13,922 bases of DNA from CAZVIK01 sp964627045 (GTDB taxonomy: Bacteria > Acidobacteriota > Terriglobia > Bryobacterales > Bryobacteraceae), in assembly GCA_964627045.1 (NCBI GenBank), contig CAZVIK010000097.1:1-13922 (forward strand), read 5' to 3'. Positions 13,106 through 13,922 of this stretch are shown here, one piece after another. A program made the translations under genes and the position numbers. The notes under the pieces were generated by a model, which was given only the letters and a program-made list of their open reading frames with translations, had not been told where the DNA came from and searched no databases. Each line of letters opens with the position of its first letter. The first letter of the stretch is position 1.

Positions 13106-13922
13106 ATGAACTCGAACGTGAAAACGGCCATCTTCTGGGTGATCCTGATCTGCGTGGCCGTGCTGTTGTGGGTGGTGGTGCAGACCGGCAAGACCCGCCC
13201 GGACGACCTGCTGACGTTCACCGACTTTTTGAACCAGGTGGAAGCGGGACGCGTGGCCAAGGTCACCATCACGGGCACAGACGTGCGCGGCGAGTATCGC
13301 GACCAATCCAAGGGCCTGCGGACGCTGGTTCCGGCCAACTACCCCGACATCTACAAGTTGTTGCGCGAGAAAGGGGTAAACGTCGATATCAAGGAATCGA
13401 ACTCCGGCAACTGGGTCAGCTTCCTGATACAGACGGTGCCGTTCCTGCTGATCCTGGGCTTCTGGATCTTCATGATGCGCCAGATGCAGAGCGGCGGCAA
13501 CAAGGCGCTCAGTTTCGGCAAGAGCCGCGCCCGGCTGCATTCCTCCCAGCACAAGAAGGTCACCTTTAAGGACGTGGCCGGCGTCGAAGAGGCCAAGGAA
13601 GAACTCCAGGAGATCATCGAGTTCCTGCGCGAGCCGCAGAAGTTCCAGAAGCTTGGCGGGCGCATTCCCAAGGGCGTGCTGCTGATCGGATCCCCCGGCA
13701 CGGGGAAGACGCTGCTGGCGCGGGCGATCGCAGGGGAAGCCAACGTGCCGTTCTTCTCGATTTCGGGTTCGGACTTCGTTGAGATGTTCGTCGGTGTGGG
13801 CGCCAGCCGCGTGCGCGATCTGTTCGAGCAGGGCAAAAAGAACGCTCCCTGTATCATCTTTATCGACGAGATCGACGCCGTGGGACGGCACCGTGGCGCG
13901 GGACTGGGCGGCGGTCACGACG
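13106..13922 (+). CDS. ftsH: ATP-dependent zinc metalloprotease FtsH (N-terminal part, runs off the end)
   Basis: Membrane-anchored AAA+ protease that degrades misassembled membrane proteins and selected regulators. The first 272 residues are present. Membrane helix 1 lies at about 8-25 (IFWVILICVAVLLWVVV), a small periplasmic domain at 26-103, and helix 2 at about 105-124 (FLIQTVPFLLILGFWIFMM). The AAA domain opens with VTFKDVAGVEEAKEEL. Walker A is GSPGTGKT (195-202; most members have GPPGTGKT), the pore loop is EMFVG (226-230), and Walker B is CIIFIDEID (249-257). It is cut by the window edge after RGAGLGGGHD, so the rest of the ATPase and the HExxH zinc protease domain are not seen. The ATG at 13106 has GGAGG four bases upstream. 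The Pro-to-Ser change in Walker A probably does not affect activity. Confidence 0.96.
   Translation, partial: MNSNVKTAIFWVILICVAVLLWVVVQTGKTRPDDLLTFTDFLNQVEAGRVAKVTITGTDVRGEYRDQSKGLRTLVPANYPDIYKLLREKGVNVDIKESNSGNWVSFLIQTVPFLLILGFWIFMMRQMQSGGNKALSFGKSRARLHSSQHKKVTFKDVAGVEEAKEELQEIIEFLREPQKFQKLGGRIPKGVLLIGSPGTGKTLLARAIAGEANVPFFSISGSDFVEMFVGVGASRVRDLFEQGKKNAPCIIFIDEIDAVGRHRGAGLGGGHD

Noticed and set aside
13052..13918. 288-codon minus-strand frame opposite ftsH
   Set aside because: It is antisense to FtsH with intact Walker motifs. The His/Gln/Arg-rich translation is typical of a shadow frame.
1..13922. tRNA, rRNA, insertion sequences or phage genes
   Set aside because: No cloverleaf, rRNA signature, transposase motif or terminal repeat pair was recognised anywhere in the window.

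Overview
The window is GC-rich bacterial chromosome, and nearly all of it is coding. Gene content and gene style suggest an Acidobacteriota member of the Bryobacterales/Solibacter type. The pointers are a TPR-CHAT protein beside an ECF sigma factor and a zinc-finger anti-sigma-like membrane protein, a short DksA/TraR protein, and an ACT-DUF5612 protein. This assignment is inference from gene content; there is no rRNA or other marker here. A run of 10 Ns at 1339-1348 shows that this is a draft or metagenome assembly.

Left part (1-3724): a DUF5658-type membrane protein converges on a 3-methyladenine DNA glycosylase (minus strand). Divergent from the glycosylase runs a tightly overlapping trio: thpR (interrupted by the N gap), plsY and gpsA. 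The last two make and use glycerol-3-phosphate for the first step of phospholipid synthesis. A DksA/TraR zinc-finger regulator follows, with its own promoter-like sequence and a leader hairpin.

Middle part (3712-8902): a Cas6-like RAMP protein on the minus strand stands without a CRISPR array or other cas genes. A 440-base intergenic region, unusually rich in inverted repeats, separates it from a divergent set: TPR-CHAT protein, ECF sigma factor, zinc-finger anti-sigma-like protein. This intergenic region holds a near-consensus promoter, a perfect 14-bp inverted repeat at the predicted transcription start, two mutually exclusive hairpins, and a 13-codon isoleucine-rich micro-ORF with a good ribosome binding site. 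The TPR-CHAT gene has an in-frame TAG inside its protease domain, and the expected catalytic His reads as Gln. Cas6-like RAMP, TPR-CHAT, ECF sigma and a putative sigma antagonist side by side recall the type III-E (Craspase) logic. However, no gRAMP or array is present, and the set is more simply read as an envelope-stress-type regulatory cluster.

Right part (8912-13922): on the minus strand, gnd, a KdsC-type phosphatase and an ACT-DUF5612 protein are separated by single bases and form one operon. Divergent from gnd is tilS, followed by ftsH, which runs off the window end. The tilS-ftsH neighbourhood is a common bacterial housekeeping arrangement.
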